In this document: in pieces, positions 17,257 to 25,360 of the stretch
Layout of the letters: the number at the start of each line of letters is the position of its first letter
Position numbering within the stretch: the first letter of the stretch is position 1
From: Streptomyces sp. SAI-135
Lineage (GTDB): Bacteria; Actinomycetota; Actinomycetes; Streptomycetales; Streptomycetaceae
Length of the DNA stretch: 64,000 bases
Reading direction: 5' to 3'
Assembly (NCBI RefSeq): GCF_029893805.1
Contig: NZ_JARXYP010000002.1
Coordinates: 4,154,001-4,218,000 of the forward strand
The notes under the pieces: generated by a model
What the model saw: the letters and a program-made list of their open reading frames with translations, nothing else
Databases searched by the model: none
Told to the model about the DNA's origin: nothing
Made by a program: the position numbers and the translations under genes

Positions 17257-18129
17257 TCAGGCCAACAGATCGACGGCGAGCAACTCCTCACTCTCCGCAC
17301 CGCCGCCGCCCCGCCGGGACCGCACCCAGGCCCGCTTCAGATGCAGATGCACCTCGCACTCCCAGGTGAAGCCCATTCCGCCGTGCACCTGGAGGCAGTC
17401 CCGGGCGCCCCGCTCCGCCGCCTCGTCGGCCAGCAGCCGGGCCGCCGCGATGTCCACCGGGTCCGCGGTCACGGCGGCCGCGTACACCGCGGCCCGGGCC
17501 GTCTCCGCCCGCACCAGCATCTGCGCGCACAGGTGCTTGACCGCCTGGAAGGCCCCGATCGGCTGCCCGAACTGCTCTCGCGTCCGCGCGTGTTGCACGG
17601 CGAGCTCACACGCGCGCGTGGCCGTGCCCAGCTGCTCGGCGGCCGTGAGGAGCACGGCGACGGGATCGACGGCACGCGCGCGAGCCCCGGGCACGCGATG
17701 CACCGGCGTCAGCGGGTCGACCGAGGTCAGGGCCACGGCCCCGGCGGCGTCCCCCCGTACGACATCGGCCGCGTCCAGCCACTCCACCAGCCCGCCACCG
17801 TCCACGTCGGCGACGACGGCCTCGCCGGAGGCGGCCCCTGGGACCGTGCCCGCCGCGAGGTGGGTCGCCACCAGCGGCCCGGGCAGCAGCACCCGTCCGG
17901 CCTCCTCGAAGACCAACACGGCCTCCGGCAGCCCCAGCCCGACCCCACCGTCCGCCTCCGGCACCCGCAGCGCGAAGAACCCGGCGGCCCCCAACTCCCG
18001 CCACAGCGCCCGGTCCAGACGGGGATCGTCCACGGCAGCCCGCAGTACCGCACCGCCGAACCGCCGCGCAAGCAGCTCCCGCATGGCCGCACGCAGCGCC
18101 AGCTGGTCAGAAGTCAGTTGAAACCGCAC
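17257..18129 (-). CDS. Short acyl-CoA dehydrogenase subunit (FadE-type)
   Basis: 290 residues from GTG 18129, about 90 shorter than a full acyl-CoA dehydrogenase: the central beta domain is reduced. The C-terminal helical half is conserved (RTREQFGQPIGAFQAVKHLCA, LQVHGGMGFTWECEVHLHLKR). In actinobacterial alpha2beta2 dehydrogenases one short and one normal subunit come from adjacent genes, which matches the gene at 18237, 107 bp upstream on the same strand. The pair probably acts as one heterotetramer on a bulky acyl-CoA. Confidence 0.86.
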   Translation of the reverse strand: MRFQLTSDQLALRAAMRELLARRFGGAVLRAAVDDPRLDRALWRELGAAGFFALRVPEADGGVGLGLPEAVLVFEEAGRVLLPGPLVATHLAAGTVPGAASGEAVVADVDGGGLVEWLDAADVVRGDAAGAVALTSVDPLTPVHRVPGARARAVDPVAVLLTAAEQLGTATRACELAVQHARTREQFGQPIGAFQAVKHLCAQMLVRAETARAAVYAAAVTADPVDIAAARLLADEAAERGARDCLQVHGGMGFTWECEVHLHLKRAWVRSRRGGGGAESEELLAVDLLA

Positions 18130-18165
18130 GTCACGTCCCCCTTCTCACGAGGGCTGCGACAGCCC

Positions 18166-18213
18166 ACCCAGGGGCGCGGGGAACTGCGCGACAAGCCCCC
18201 ACCGGCCCGCACT
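18166..18213 (+). repeat. Intergenic GGGGCGCGGGGAACTG repeat copy
   Basis: CCCAGGGGCGCGGGGAACTG then CGCGACAAGCCCCCACCGGCCC, between two co-directional acyl-CoA dehydrogenase genes. Same orientation as the copies at 14018 and 24361. Confidence 0.75.
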
Positions 18214-18236
18214 CGGCACACCACCCCAAGCCCCCC

Positions 18237-19373
18237 TCACCGCCCCTTCGGCAACCCCAGAACCCGCTCGGCCACGATGTTCCGCTGAATCTGCGAGGTC
18301 CCCGCCGCGATCGTGTACGACAGCGACGACAGCCGGTCCAGCACCCAGGGCTGTTCGAGATCCAGCGACCCGGCACCCAGCACATCGGCAGCCACGTCGT
18401 ACAACTCCTGCCGAGCGTGCGAGTACCGGAGCTTGAACACGGAGCCCCCCACCCCCGGCACCCCGCCCCCGCTCGCCTCCGCCTCGCTCACGTTCCACTG
18501 CGTGAGCCGCCACAGCGCCCGGAACTCCGCGTTCAGCCGCCCCAGCCGGCGCCGCAGCACCGCATCGTCCCAACGCCCGTCGTCCCTGGCCGCCGCGGCG
18601 ACCGAACGGAGCACCCGCCGGCAGGCGACCACCTCGCCGACGAACGCCGTCCCGCGCTCGAAGGACAGCGTCACCATGGTCACGCGCCAGCCGTCGTTCT
18701 CCGCGCCCACCCGGTTCGCCACCGGCACCCGCACCTCGTCGAGGAACACCTCGGCGAACTCGGTGGACCCGGCGAGCGTGCGCAGGGGCCGCACCTCGAC
18801 ACCGGGCGCGGACATCGGCATCGCCAGCCACGTGATCCCGCGGTGCTTGGGCGCGGCCGGGTCCGTGCGCACCAACAGCTCGCACCAGTCGGCGACTTCG
18901 GCATGCGAGGTCCAGATCTTGGAGCCGGTCACGACATAGTCGTCGCCGTCCCTGCGGGCGCGGGTGCGCAGCGCCGCGAGGTCGCTCCCGGCGTCCGGTT
19001 CGCTGAAGCCCTGGCACCAGACCTCCTCGCCCCGCAGGATCGGCGGCAGCCAGCGCTCGCGCTGTCCGGGCGTTCCCTCGGCGGCGATCGTGGGCCCCGC
19101 GTGGAGCAGACCGACGAACCCGGCGCCGACGTAGGGCGCGCCCGCGGTCTCCGTCTCCTCCAGGAAGATCAGCCGTGTGGTGGGCGAGGCGTCCCAGTGC
19201 ACGTGCGCGTACCCGGCGTCGTAGAGCATGCGCTGCCAGCCGAGGTCGTAGGCCCTGCGTCCGGGCCAGTCCCGTGGGGACGGCTTCGGCGGCAGCGCGG
19301 GGAGCGCCTTGGCGAGCCACTCGCGCAGCCGCGCCCGGAACTCCTCCTCCTCCGGCGTGTACGCGAGGTCCAT
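18237..19373 (-). CDS. Acyl-CoA dehydrogenase, large subunit of a probable heteromer
   Basis: 378 residues from ATG 19373 (MDLAYTPEEEEFRARLREWL). WCQGFSEPDAGSDLAALRTRA and KIWTSHAEVADWCELLVRT mark the flavin site; the C-terminus reads AAGTSQIQRNIVAERVLGLPKG with Ala where medium-chain enzymes have the catalytic Glu. An in-frame extension upstream to about 19466 crosses both operators and is rejected. Transcribed with the short subunit at 17257. An operator copy lies 16 bp upstream of its start. Confidence 0.88.
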   Translation of the reverse strand: MDLAYTPEEEEFRARLREWLAKALPALPPKPSPRDWPGRRAYDLGWQRMLYDAGYAHVHWDASPTTRLIFLEETETAGAPYVGAGFVGLLHAGPTIAAEGTPGQRERWLPPILRGEEVWCQGFSEPDAGSDLAALRTRARRDGDDYVVTGSKIWTSHAEVADWCELLVRTDPAAPKHRGITWLAMPMSAPGVEVRPLRTLAGSTEFAEVFLDEVRVPVANRVGAENDGWRVTMVTLSFERGTAFVGEVVACRRVLRSVAAAARDDGRWDDAVLRRRLGRLNAEFRALWRLTQWNVSEAEASGGGVPGVGGSVFKLRYSHARQELYDVAADVLGAGSLDLEQPWVLDRLSSLSYTIAAGTSQIQRNIVAERVLGLPKGR

Positions 19374-19388
19374 GACAGCCGCCCCTAT

Positions 19389-19403
19389 CTGATGAACCGT
19401 CAG
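19389..19403. promoter_or_regulatory. CTGAC-N5-GTCAG operator for the acyl-CoA dehydrogenase pair
   Basis: CTGATGAACCGTCAG, with ATCTGA/TCAGAT outer symmetry. One left-arm mismatch. It lies 16 bp from the leftward start codon. Confidence 0.65.
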
Positions 19404-19466
19404 ATCTTGGCAGGCTAAGTCCCGCACCCCTGGACCGACAAGGCGTCGAGCCCTACGCTCTGCCAC

Positions 19467-19487
19467 GATCTGACTGTCCGTCAGATC
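19467..19487. promoter_or_regulatory. CTGAC-N5-GTCAG operator for the acyl-CoA ligase
   Basis: GATCTGAC-TGTCC-GTCAGATC, an 8+5+8 perfect-arm palindrome ending 23 bp before the ligase start. With the 19389 site it covers both directions of the divergent promoter region; the two centres are 81 bp apart. Confidence 0.7.
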
Positions 19488-19510
19488 CGTTGCCGCACAA
19501 GGGGGCCGCC

Positions 19511-21019
19511 GTGACCGACACCGCCCACGCGCTCAGCGCGTCCCGCACCCTCTGGGAACTGGTCGCCCGCCGCGCCGACCTGACCCCTGACCGTCCGGTC
19601 CTCCTCCAGGACGACCGCACGCTCACCTTCGGCGAACTGCGCACGCGCGGCGAGCGCGTGGCGGCCGGCCTGTACGGCATGGGCGTACGTCCCGGCACGG
19701 TCGTCGCCTGGCAGCTGCCCACCCGTATCGAGACGGCCCTGCTCTCCTTCGCCCTGGCCCGTCTCGGTGCCGTGCAGTCGCCGGTCATCCCCTTCTACCG
19801 GGACCGCGAAGTCGGCTTCGCCCTGCGGGAGTCGAAGGCGGAGTTCTTCGCGGTACCGGGCCTGTGGCGCGGCTTCGACCACACGGAGATGGCCCGTCGG
19901 CTCGGCGCCAAGGGCGTCTTCGAGGCGTACGACGACCTCCCGGACGGCGACCCGGCCGTCCTCCCCGCCCCGCCCGCCGACGGCACCTCCGTGCGGTGGA
20001 TCTACTGGACCTCGGGCACCACCTCGGACCCCAAGGGCGTGCTCCACACGGACCGTTCGCTGATCGCGGGCGGCTCCTGCCTCGCGCACGCGCTGCGCCT
20101 GACGGCGGACGACGTGGGCTCGATGGCCTTCCCGTACGCGCACATCGCGGGCCCCGACTACACGGTGATGCTGCTGCTGTACGGCTTCCCGGCGGTGATG
20201 TTCGAGCAGTTCGCGCTGCCGGACGCGCTGGAGGGCTACCGCAGGCACGGGGTGACGGTGGCGGGCGGTTCGACGGCGTTCTACTCGATGTTCCTCACCG
20301 AGCAGCGCAAGCAACCCGGTGTGCCCGTGATCCCCTCGCTGCGGCTGCTGGCCGGCGGCGGGGCGCCCAAGCCGCCGGAGCTCTACCACGCCGTCGTACG
20401 AGAGCTCGGGGTGCAGCTGACCCACGGGTACGGCATGACCGAGGTGCCGATGATCACCATGGGGGCGCCGGACGACACGGTGGAGAACCTGGCGACGACC
20501 GAGGGGCGGCCGCCTCAGGGCATGTCGGTGCGGATCGTGGACGGGGAGGTGCGGCTGAAGGGGGAGGCGGTGTGCCGGGGGTATCTGGACCCGGCGCAGA
20601 CGGCGGAGGCCTTCGACGAGGAGGGCTATCTGCGCACCGGGGACCTGGGGTTCGTGAAGGACAGCGGCCACCTCGTGCTCACCGGGCGGCTCAAGGACGT
20701 GATCATCCGCAAGGGAGAGAACATCTCGGCGAAGGAGATCGAGGACCTGCTGGCCGCGCATCCGGACGTCGGTGACGTGGCGGTGATCGGACTGCCGGAC
20801 GCCGAGCGCGGGGAACGCGTGTGCGCCGTCGTGGAACAGCCCGAAGGCGCCGGGAAGCTGACCCTGGACGCCGTGACGGACCATCTGCGCGCGGAAGGAC
20901 TGTCCCCGCACAAGCTGCCGGAGCAGCTGGAGGTGGTGGACGCCCTTCCGCGCAACGAGACCCTGCGCAAGGTGCTCAAGTACAAGCTGCGGGAGCGCTA
21001 CTCGGGCACGGTGAAGTAG
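19511..21019 (+). CDS. AMP-forming acyl-CoA ligase (class I adenylate-forming)
   Basis: 502 residues from GTG 19511, preceded by AAGGGGG at 19499-19505. Motifs: YWTSGTTSDPKGV (A3/P-loop), HGYGMTEVP (A5), RTGDLG (A7), GRLKDVIIRKGENIS (A8 hinge) and a C-terminal Lys in NETLRKVLKYKL (A10). It adenylates a carboxylate and transfers it to CoA. The short N-terminal half and weak substrate-pocket similarity do not reveal chain type. With the ADP-forming synthetase at 5739 it is the second acid-activating enzyme under the same operator type. Confidence 0.9.
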   Translation: MTDTAHALSASRTLWELVARRADLTPDRPVLLQDDRTLTFGELRTRGERVAAGLYGMGVRPGTVVAWQLPTRIETALLSFALARLGAVQSPVIPFYRDREVGFALRESKAEFFAVPGLWRGFDHTEMARRLGAKGVFEAYDDLPDGDPAVLPAPPADGTSVRWIYWTSGTTSDPKGVLHTDRSLIAGGSCLAHALRLTADDVGSMAFPYAHIAGPDYTVMLLLYGFPAVMFEQFALPDALEGYRRHGVTVAGGSTAFYSMFLTEQRKQPGVPVIPSLRLLAGGGAPKPPELYHAVVRELGVQLTHGYGMTEVPMITMGAPDDTVENLATTEGRPPQGMSVRIVDGEVRLKGEAVCRGYLDPAQTAEAFDEEGYLRTGDLGFVKDSGHLVLTGRLKDVIIRKGENISAKEIEDLLAAHPDVGDVAVIGLPDAERGERVCAVVEQPEGAGKLTLDAVTDHLRAEGLSPHKLPEQLEVVDALPRNETLRKVLKYKLRERYSGTVK

Positions 21020-21510
21020 CGCGCGAAGGCGGGCACGATCTCCGCCTCGCCGACCTTGCCGTCGCCGTCGGTGTCCAGGCCGGCCGCGGCCGCCCGCGCG
21101 ACGTCCTCGCCGACGCCCAGGATGCGCAGCACGCGCGCGGTGTCCTCGACGGTGGCGCGTCCGTCGCCGTCCTGGTCGGCGACGGCGATCGCCGCGTGCA
21201 GGAAGGGGCGCGCGATCTCGGCGAACCGGTCCGGGTTGTCGCGCAGCCGCTTGAGCGCGCCGTTCACGAACTCGTCGCGGGTGATCCGCTGGTCGCCGTC
21301 CCGGTCGGCGATCCCGGCCATGCCCTGCCAGAACGCCTCGGCGCCCACGTACAGCGCCTGTCCCTTGTCGGAGCGCGCCGCCGTGCCGAACTCCGTGAGC
21401 AGCGCCTTGGCCGCCACGTTGAAGTCCTCACGGTCGATGTAGCCGTTGCCGTCCTGGTCGAAGGTGGCGAACCGGTCGGCGATCCTGCGCTCGTACTCGC
21501 TGCTGACCAT
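20998..21510 (-). CDS. Four-EF-hand calcium-binding protein (calerythrin-like)
   Basis: 170 residues. Loops at 18-29 (DQDGNGYIDRED), 69-80 (DRDGDQRITRDE), 112-123 (DQDGDGRATVED) and 146-157 (DTDGDGKVGEAE). Loop 2 has Gln at position 6 where Gly is usual, so it may bind calcium poorly. No signal peptide, so cytoplasmic; likely a calcium buffer or sensor like calerythrin. Its 3' end overlaps the convergent ligase 3' end by 22 bp. Confidence 0.92.
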   Translation of the reverse strand: MVSSEYERRIADRFATFDQDGNGYIDREDFNVAAKALLTEFGTAARSDKGQALYVGAEAFWQGMAGIADRDGDQRITRDEFVNGALKRLRDNPDRFAEIARPFLHAAIAVADQDGDGRATVEDTARVLRILGVGEDVARAAAAGLDTDGDGKVGEAEIVPAFARYFTVPE

Positions 21511-21693
21511 GTCTTTCGGGCCGCCTCACATCACGTCGGGTGCATCTCGCACGGAGCGTACGACGCGGGCGGCGCCCAGGGGGCCGGAAGGCGGCGCTTG
21601 TGCCAAGACCGGGGGAATTTCGGGACAACGGTGTGGCAGTCCCAGTGCCCCGGGTCACAGCCGTGCGGATTCGAGGGGTTACTGGTGCCGGAC

Positions 21694-22083
21694 TCAGGCG
21701 GACAGTGGTCCCGCCTCCTCGTCGGTCGCCGAGTCCAGGTCCGGGTGGACCTCGAACAGGCGGCGGACGCCCAGCGCGCCGAGCACGCGGTTGACGTGCG
21801 AGCCGTCGGCGGCGCCCTGGGCCGGGAGGATCAGACGCAGCTCACCCCGGCAGGAACGGATCAGCCGGCGGGAGGCGATGAGGACGCCGACACCGCTGGA
21901 GTCGCAGAAGTAGACCTCGGAGAGGTCGAGGACGAGACTGTGGCGGCCCTCGGCCACCGCGTCGTGCACCCGCTGGCGGAGCACCGGCGAGGTCACCAGG
22001 TCCAGCTCGCCCGACACACTGAGCACGGTCCAGTCGCCCTGCTCGTCGCCGGTCACATTGAACGCCACCACCATGCCCTTCAT
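21694..22083 (-). CDS. STAS domain anti-sigma factor antagonist
   Basis: 129 residues. Standard SpoIIAA-like STAS fold with the phosphorylation site in VYFCDSSGVGVLIASRR (Ser62-Ser63). Unphosphorylated antagonists bind RsbW-like kinases and free a sigma factor. The ATP-binding protein at 16286 is a possible partner but is not linked. The neighbouring sigma factor has its own zinc-finger anti-sigma factor, so a direct link there is uncertain. Confidence 0.9.
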   Translation of the reverse strand: MKGMVVAFNVTGDEQGDWTVLSVSGELDLVTSPVLRQRVHDAVAEGRHSLVLDLSEVYFCDSSGVGVLIASRRLIRSCRGELRLILPAQGAADGSHVNRVLGALGVRRLFEVHPDLDSATDEEAGPLSA

Positions 22084-22389
22084 TCGCCGGAAAGCAAACG
22101 GAAGCCTTTCCTACGCTTCCTTGCAGCGTGGCTGCCCAGCGGCCGTTCCCTGAAACACAGACCGAGAAACGGAAACCGTTCGAAAGAGGCTTGTTTTAGT
22201 CGACTTCGATCCTGTTCGATCGTGTCTGATCAATGAGTGAAGGGGTAGGGGAACCTCCACTACCACCTGAGGCTCCTCAGGGGGCGCGCATTGGAACAAA
22301 GGGGCGTGCGCTGCCGGAGGTGCCGACTACATTCGAGGAGACGGTCGGCGCAGGCTTGACCCGGACACTTCCAGGGGTGAGGGGGCCGC
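22084..22389. other. Divergent intergenic region between STAS and sigma-factor genes
   Basis: 306 bp, less GC-rich than its surroundings. Two small palindromes are visible: AACGG-AAA-CCGTT (22168-22180) and CCTGAGG-CT-CCTCAGG (22266-22281). GGGGAACCTCC at 22246-22256 resembles an ECF -35 element but I see no convincing -10. Confidence 0.4.
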
Positions 22390-22971
22390 ATGGCGAAGAA
22401 GGACGCACCGCCCCGATGGGACCGCAAGATGCAGCAGCGGCTGGCGCGCGGTGAGGCGGCCGCCCTCGGCGAGCTCTACGACCGTTTCGCTTCACTCGTG
22501 CACGGCCTCGCCCACCGTGTGCTCGGGGACGAGCGGGCCGCCGACGGCATCACCCGGGACGTCTTCGCCCACGTCTGGGAGCACCCCGAGACCTACGACC
22601 CCAAACAGGGCCCGCTGCGCTCCTGGGTCGCGGGCCTGACCCACCGCCTGGCCGTGCAGCGGCTGCGCGCCACCGAGACCGCCGCCCTCGCCCGGGCCGG
22701 CGAGGGCTCCGCCGAGGAACTGGAGCGCAGGGTACGCCACGCCTCGGTGGCCGCCCGCGCCGACTACATCGTCCAGTCCATGCCCACCCCGCTGCGGGCC
22801 GCCCTGGAGCTCGCCTACTTCCAGCGCCGCGACTACCGCCAGGCCGCCGCCGACCTCAGCATCACCGAGGACGAGGCCCGCCGCCGCCTCCGCCTGGGCC
22901 TCCAGCTCCTGTCCACGGCCCACGACACCGGAGCGCCCGGCGCGCCGCCGGGATACGGGGGCGCGGCATGA
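22390..22971 (+). CDS. ECF-like RNA polymerase sigma factor
   Basis: 193 residues. Region 2 is recognisable (GEAAALGELYDRFASLVHGLAHRVLGD, DVFAHVWEHPETYDP) and region 4 at the C-terminus (MPTPLRAALELAYFQRRDYRQAAADL). GGGGG lies just before the ATG. The stop overlaps the anti-sigma start as ATGA, the usual arrangement for an ECF sigma factor and its cognate anti-sigma factor. Confidence 0.9.
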   Translation: MAKKDAPPRWDRKMQQRLARGEAAALGELYDRFASLVHGLAHRVLGDERAADGITRDVFAHVWEHPETYDPKQGPLRSWVAGLTHRLAVQRLRATETAALARAGEGSAEELERRVRHASVAARADYIVQSMPTPLRAALELAYFQRRDYRQAAADLSITEDEARRRLRLGLQLLSTAHDTGAPGAPPGYGGAA

Positions 22972-24263
22972 GCGGAGCGGACGGTTTCGAGGCGTACGAC
23001 GAGAAGGACGGCCCCGAGGACCGGGGGACGGGGCCCAAGGACACGGGACCGGGCGGCGCGGGCCACCCGCCGCGCATACCGCTGCCCCGCGCCTCCGTCG
23101 AGGACACCGGCCGGCCGCTGCCCGCACTGGAGGAGCCGGCGGCCGCTCCCCTGATCCTGGAGCACCGCGTGCTGAAGTCGCTGCTCGGGGCGTGGGCGCT
23201 GGCCGCGTGCTCCGCCGAGGAGACGGCCGCCGTGGAGGACCACCTCGGCGAGTGCGGCACCTGCGCCGAGGAGGCGCTGCGGCTGCGCGGCGCGGTGGGC
23301 CTGCTCCAGCGGCCGGAGAGCCTCGACCTGGACCCCGGCCTGCGCACCCGCGTCCTCGACGGCTGCCTCGACCGGCGCCCGCCGCGCATCCCGATCCCCG
23401 GCTGGGCCACGCCGTACGACGCCGAGACCGCCCGGCTGGACGCACTGCTCCAGGACTTCGGCGACGCCGAGTGGCACGCCCCGGTCAGGCTGCGCTGGTT
23501 CGACGCCGACGAGGCCACGAGCCGCCGGACGACGGTCGCCGGGGTCATGGCCCACCTGCTGTCGGTCGACGGGCTCGTCGCGGTCGCCCTGGGCCTGGAC
23601 GACCCGCTGGGCGAGGCCTTCGCGGACGCGCCCACGCCGTCCGGCCGCACCGAGGCGTACTGGCGCGCCTCGCACTTCCCGCCGACCCGCTCGGTGCGGA
23701 CCCCCTGGCGCGAGCAGAGCCACGACCTCGTCCGCACGGTGTCCTTCACCGGCGGCACCGCCGGCCGGCTGGAGGTGGCCTACGGCGACTTCGCGCTGCC
23801 CCTCCACGACGCGATGCTGGACCGCGCCTTCGAGTGCTGGGTCCACGCCGAGGACATCGCGGAGGCGGTCGACTACCCCTACGACCCCCCGTCCCCCCGC
23901 CACCTCAACCGCATGATCGACCTGGCGGCGCGGATGCTGCCCGCGGTCCTGGCGGAACGGCGGCGGAAGGGGCTGACGTCACCGGGCCCCGGACGGCACC
24001 TCGTGAGCGCCGGAGGCCCCGGCCGCACCCTGCGCCTGGAGATCGAGGGTCTCGGCGGCGGCGAGTGGCTGGTCCCCCTCGACTCCCCGGCGGCGGTCGG
24101 TTCGGCGGAGCACGAGGTGGCGCATGTGGCGCTGGACGGCGTGGAGTTCTGCCAGTTGGCGGCGGGCCACGTGTCTCCTGCGGAGGCTGCGGCGGGGCAG
24201 GTGGGTGACCGTGAGGCGATCAGGGACGTGCTGTTCGCCGCGGCGAGCCTGAGCCGCATGTAG
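22968..24263 (+). CDS. Zinc-finger anti-sigma factor fused to mycothiol-dependent isomerase (MDMPI) domain
   Basis: 431 residues with no membrane segment, so cytoplasmic. After an acidic/Pro-rich 60-residue leader, a zinc-binding anti-sigma domain reads VEDHLGECGTCAEE (His92, Cys96, Cys99). From about residue 150 the protein continues as a maleylpyruvate isomerase/DinB-like domain (VAGVMAHLLSVDGLVAVAL with His196; ECWVHAEDIAEAV), the fold that binds a metal and often mycothiol. The likely role is to hold the coupled sigma factor and release it on a thiol or metal signal. Small-molecule sensing by the fused domain is inference. Confidence 0.87.
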   Translation: MSGADGFEAYDEKDGPEDRGTGPKDTGPGGAGHPPRIPLPRASVEDTGRPLPALEEPAAAPLILEHRVLKSLLGAWALAACSAEETAAVEDHLGECGTCAEEALRLRGAVGLLQRPESLDLDPGLRTRVLDGCLDRRPPRIPIPGWATPYDAETARLDALLQDFGDAEWHAPVRLRWFDADEATSRRTTVAGVMAHLLSVDGLVAVALGLDDPLGEAFADAPTPSGRTEAYWRASHFPPTRSVRTPWREQSHDLVRTVSFTGGTAGRLEVAYGDFALPLHDAMLDRAFECWVHAEDIAEAVDYPYDPPSPRHLNRMIDLAARMLPAVLAERRRKGLTSPGPGRHLVSAGGPGRTLRLEIEGLGGGEWLVPLDSPAAVGSAEHEVAHVALDGVEFCQLAAGHVSPAEAAAGQVGDREAIRDVLFAAASLSRM

Positions 24264-24284
24264 GTGGGGGCGGTCCGGGGTTCG

Positions 24285-24410
24285 TGGGCGGCTGCGGGTG
24301 ATCGGTGGTTGCTCGCGCAGTTCCCCGCGCCCCTTGAGTAGGTGCACTGGACGTGCCTTCAGAGGCGCGGGGAACTGCGCGACCAGCCCCCACCGGCCCG
24401 CAGCCGCCCG
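24285..24410. repeat. Pair of inverted GGGGCGCGGGGAACTG repeats forming a bidirectional terminator
   Basis: CGCGCAGTTCCCCGCGCC (24314-24331) and its exact complement (24364-24381) make an 18-bp stem with a 32-nt loop. Similarity continues outwards imperfectly to about 24285 and 24410. It lies between the convergent anti-sigma and purU genes, so it probably stops transcription from both sides. Each arm is one copy of the window's dispersed intergenic repeat. Confidence 0.75.
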
Positions 24411-24432
24411 ACGCACGGAACCCCCCGCACTC

Positions 24433-25314
24433 CTAGGCGAACACCACCGTCCGCCGCCCGTTCAGCAGGATCCGCCGCTCCGCATGCCACTTCACGGCCC
24501 GCGCCAGCGCCTGGCACTCCACGTCCCGCCCGATCGCCACGAGCTGGTCCGGCGTCACGTCGTGTCCCACCCGCTCGACCTCCTGCTCGATGATCGGCCC
24601 CTCGTCGAGGTCGGCGGTCACATAGTGCGCCGTGGCCCCGATCAGCTTGACCCCCCGGGCATGAGCCTGGTGATACGGCTTCGCGCCCTTGAAGCTCGGC
24701 AGGAACGAGTGGTGGATGTTGATGATCCGCCCGCTGAGCTCCTTGCACAGGTCGTCGGAGAGCACCTGCATGTACCGGGCCAGCACGACGAGTTCGACGT
24801 CCTGCTCCCGGACCAGTTCGAGGAGTCGCGCCTCCGCCTCGGCCTTGGTCTCCCGCGTCACCGGAATGTGGTGGAAGGGAATGTCGTACGACCCCACGAG
24901 CTCGGCGAAGTCGGTGTGGTTGGAGACCACGGCGGCGATCTCGACGGGGAGGGCGCCGATGCGCGCGCGGAAGAGCAGGTCGTTCAGGCAGTGCCCGAAC
25001 TTGCTGACCATCAGCACGACCCGCATCCGGTCCTCGGCCCGGTTGATCTGCCAGTCCATGTGGAAGGAGTCACCGATCGCCGCGAACGACGCCCGCAGCT
25101 TGTCCACCGTCACCGGGGCCTCGGCCGAGAAGTGGACGCGCATGAAGAACAGGCCCGTGTCGTGGTCGCCGAACTGCTGGCTGTCCTCGATGTTGCAGCC
25201 GGTCATGAAGAGGTAGCTCGACACGGCGTGCACGATGCCCTGCTTGTCGGGGCAGGACAGGGTCAGGACGTACTGGTCGGCCAGGGCCTCGGCTCGGGGG
25301 GACTGCGCGTTCAT
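24433..25314 (-). CDS. purU: Formyltetrahydrofolate deformylase
   Basis: 293 residues. N-terminal ACT domain (LTLSCPDKQGIVHAVSSYLF) at about 15-90 and a formyltransferase-type domain from about 95. The catalytic Asn/His/Asp set is visible in NIHHSFLPSF and ATAHYVTADLDEGPI. It releases formate from 10-formyl-THF to balance one-carbon and purine pools; the ACT domain senses methionine or glycine in E. coli. Monocistronic, ending at the repeat hairpin. Confidence 0.95.
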   Translation of the reverse strand: MNAQSPRAEALADQYVLTLSCPDKQGIVHAVSSYLFMTGCNIEDSQQFGDHDTGLFFMRVHFSAEAPVTVDKLRASFAAIGDSFHMDWQINRAEDRMRVVLMVSKFGHCLNDLLFRARIGALPVEIAAVVSNHTDFAELVGSYDIPFHHIPVTRETKAEAEARLLELVREQDVELVVLARYMQVLSDDLCKELSGRIINIHHSFLPSFKGAKPYHQAHARGVKLIGATAHYVTADLDEGPIIEQEVERVGHDVTPDQLVAIGRDVECQALARAVKWHAERRILLNGRRTVVFA

Positions 25315-25360
25315 GCAGGACAGGGTCGCATATCCGGCGCGGCGGCAGGCACCGCGTCCG

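Noticed and set aside
24264..24432. Apparent short coding frames giving GRGELRDQPP or LVAQFPAPL
   Set aside because: The same peptides appear at every copy of the intergenic repeat and in several frames; they are translated repeat DNA, not genes.
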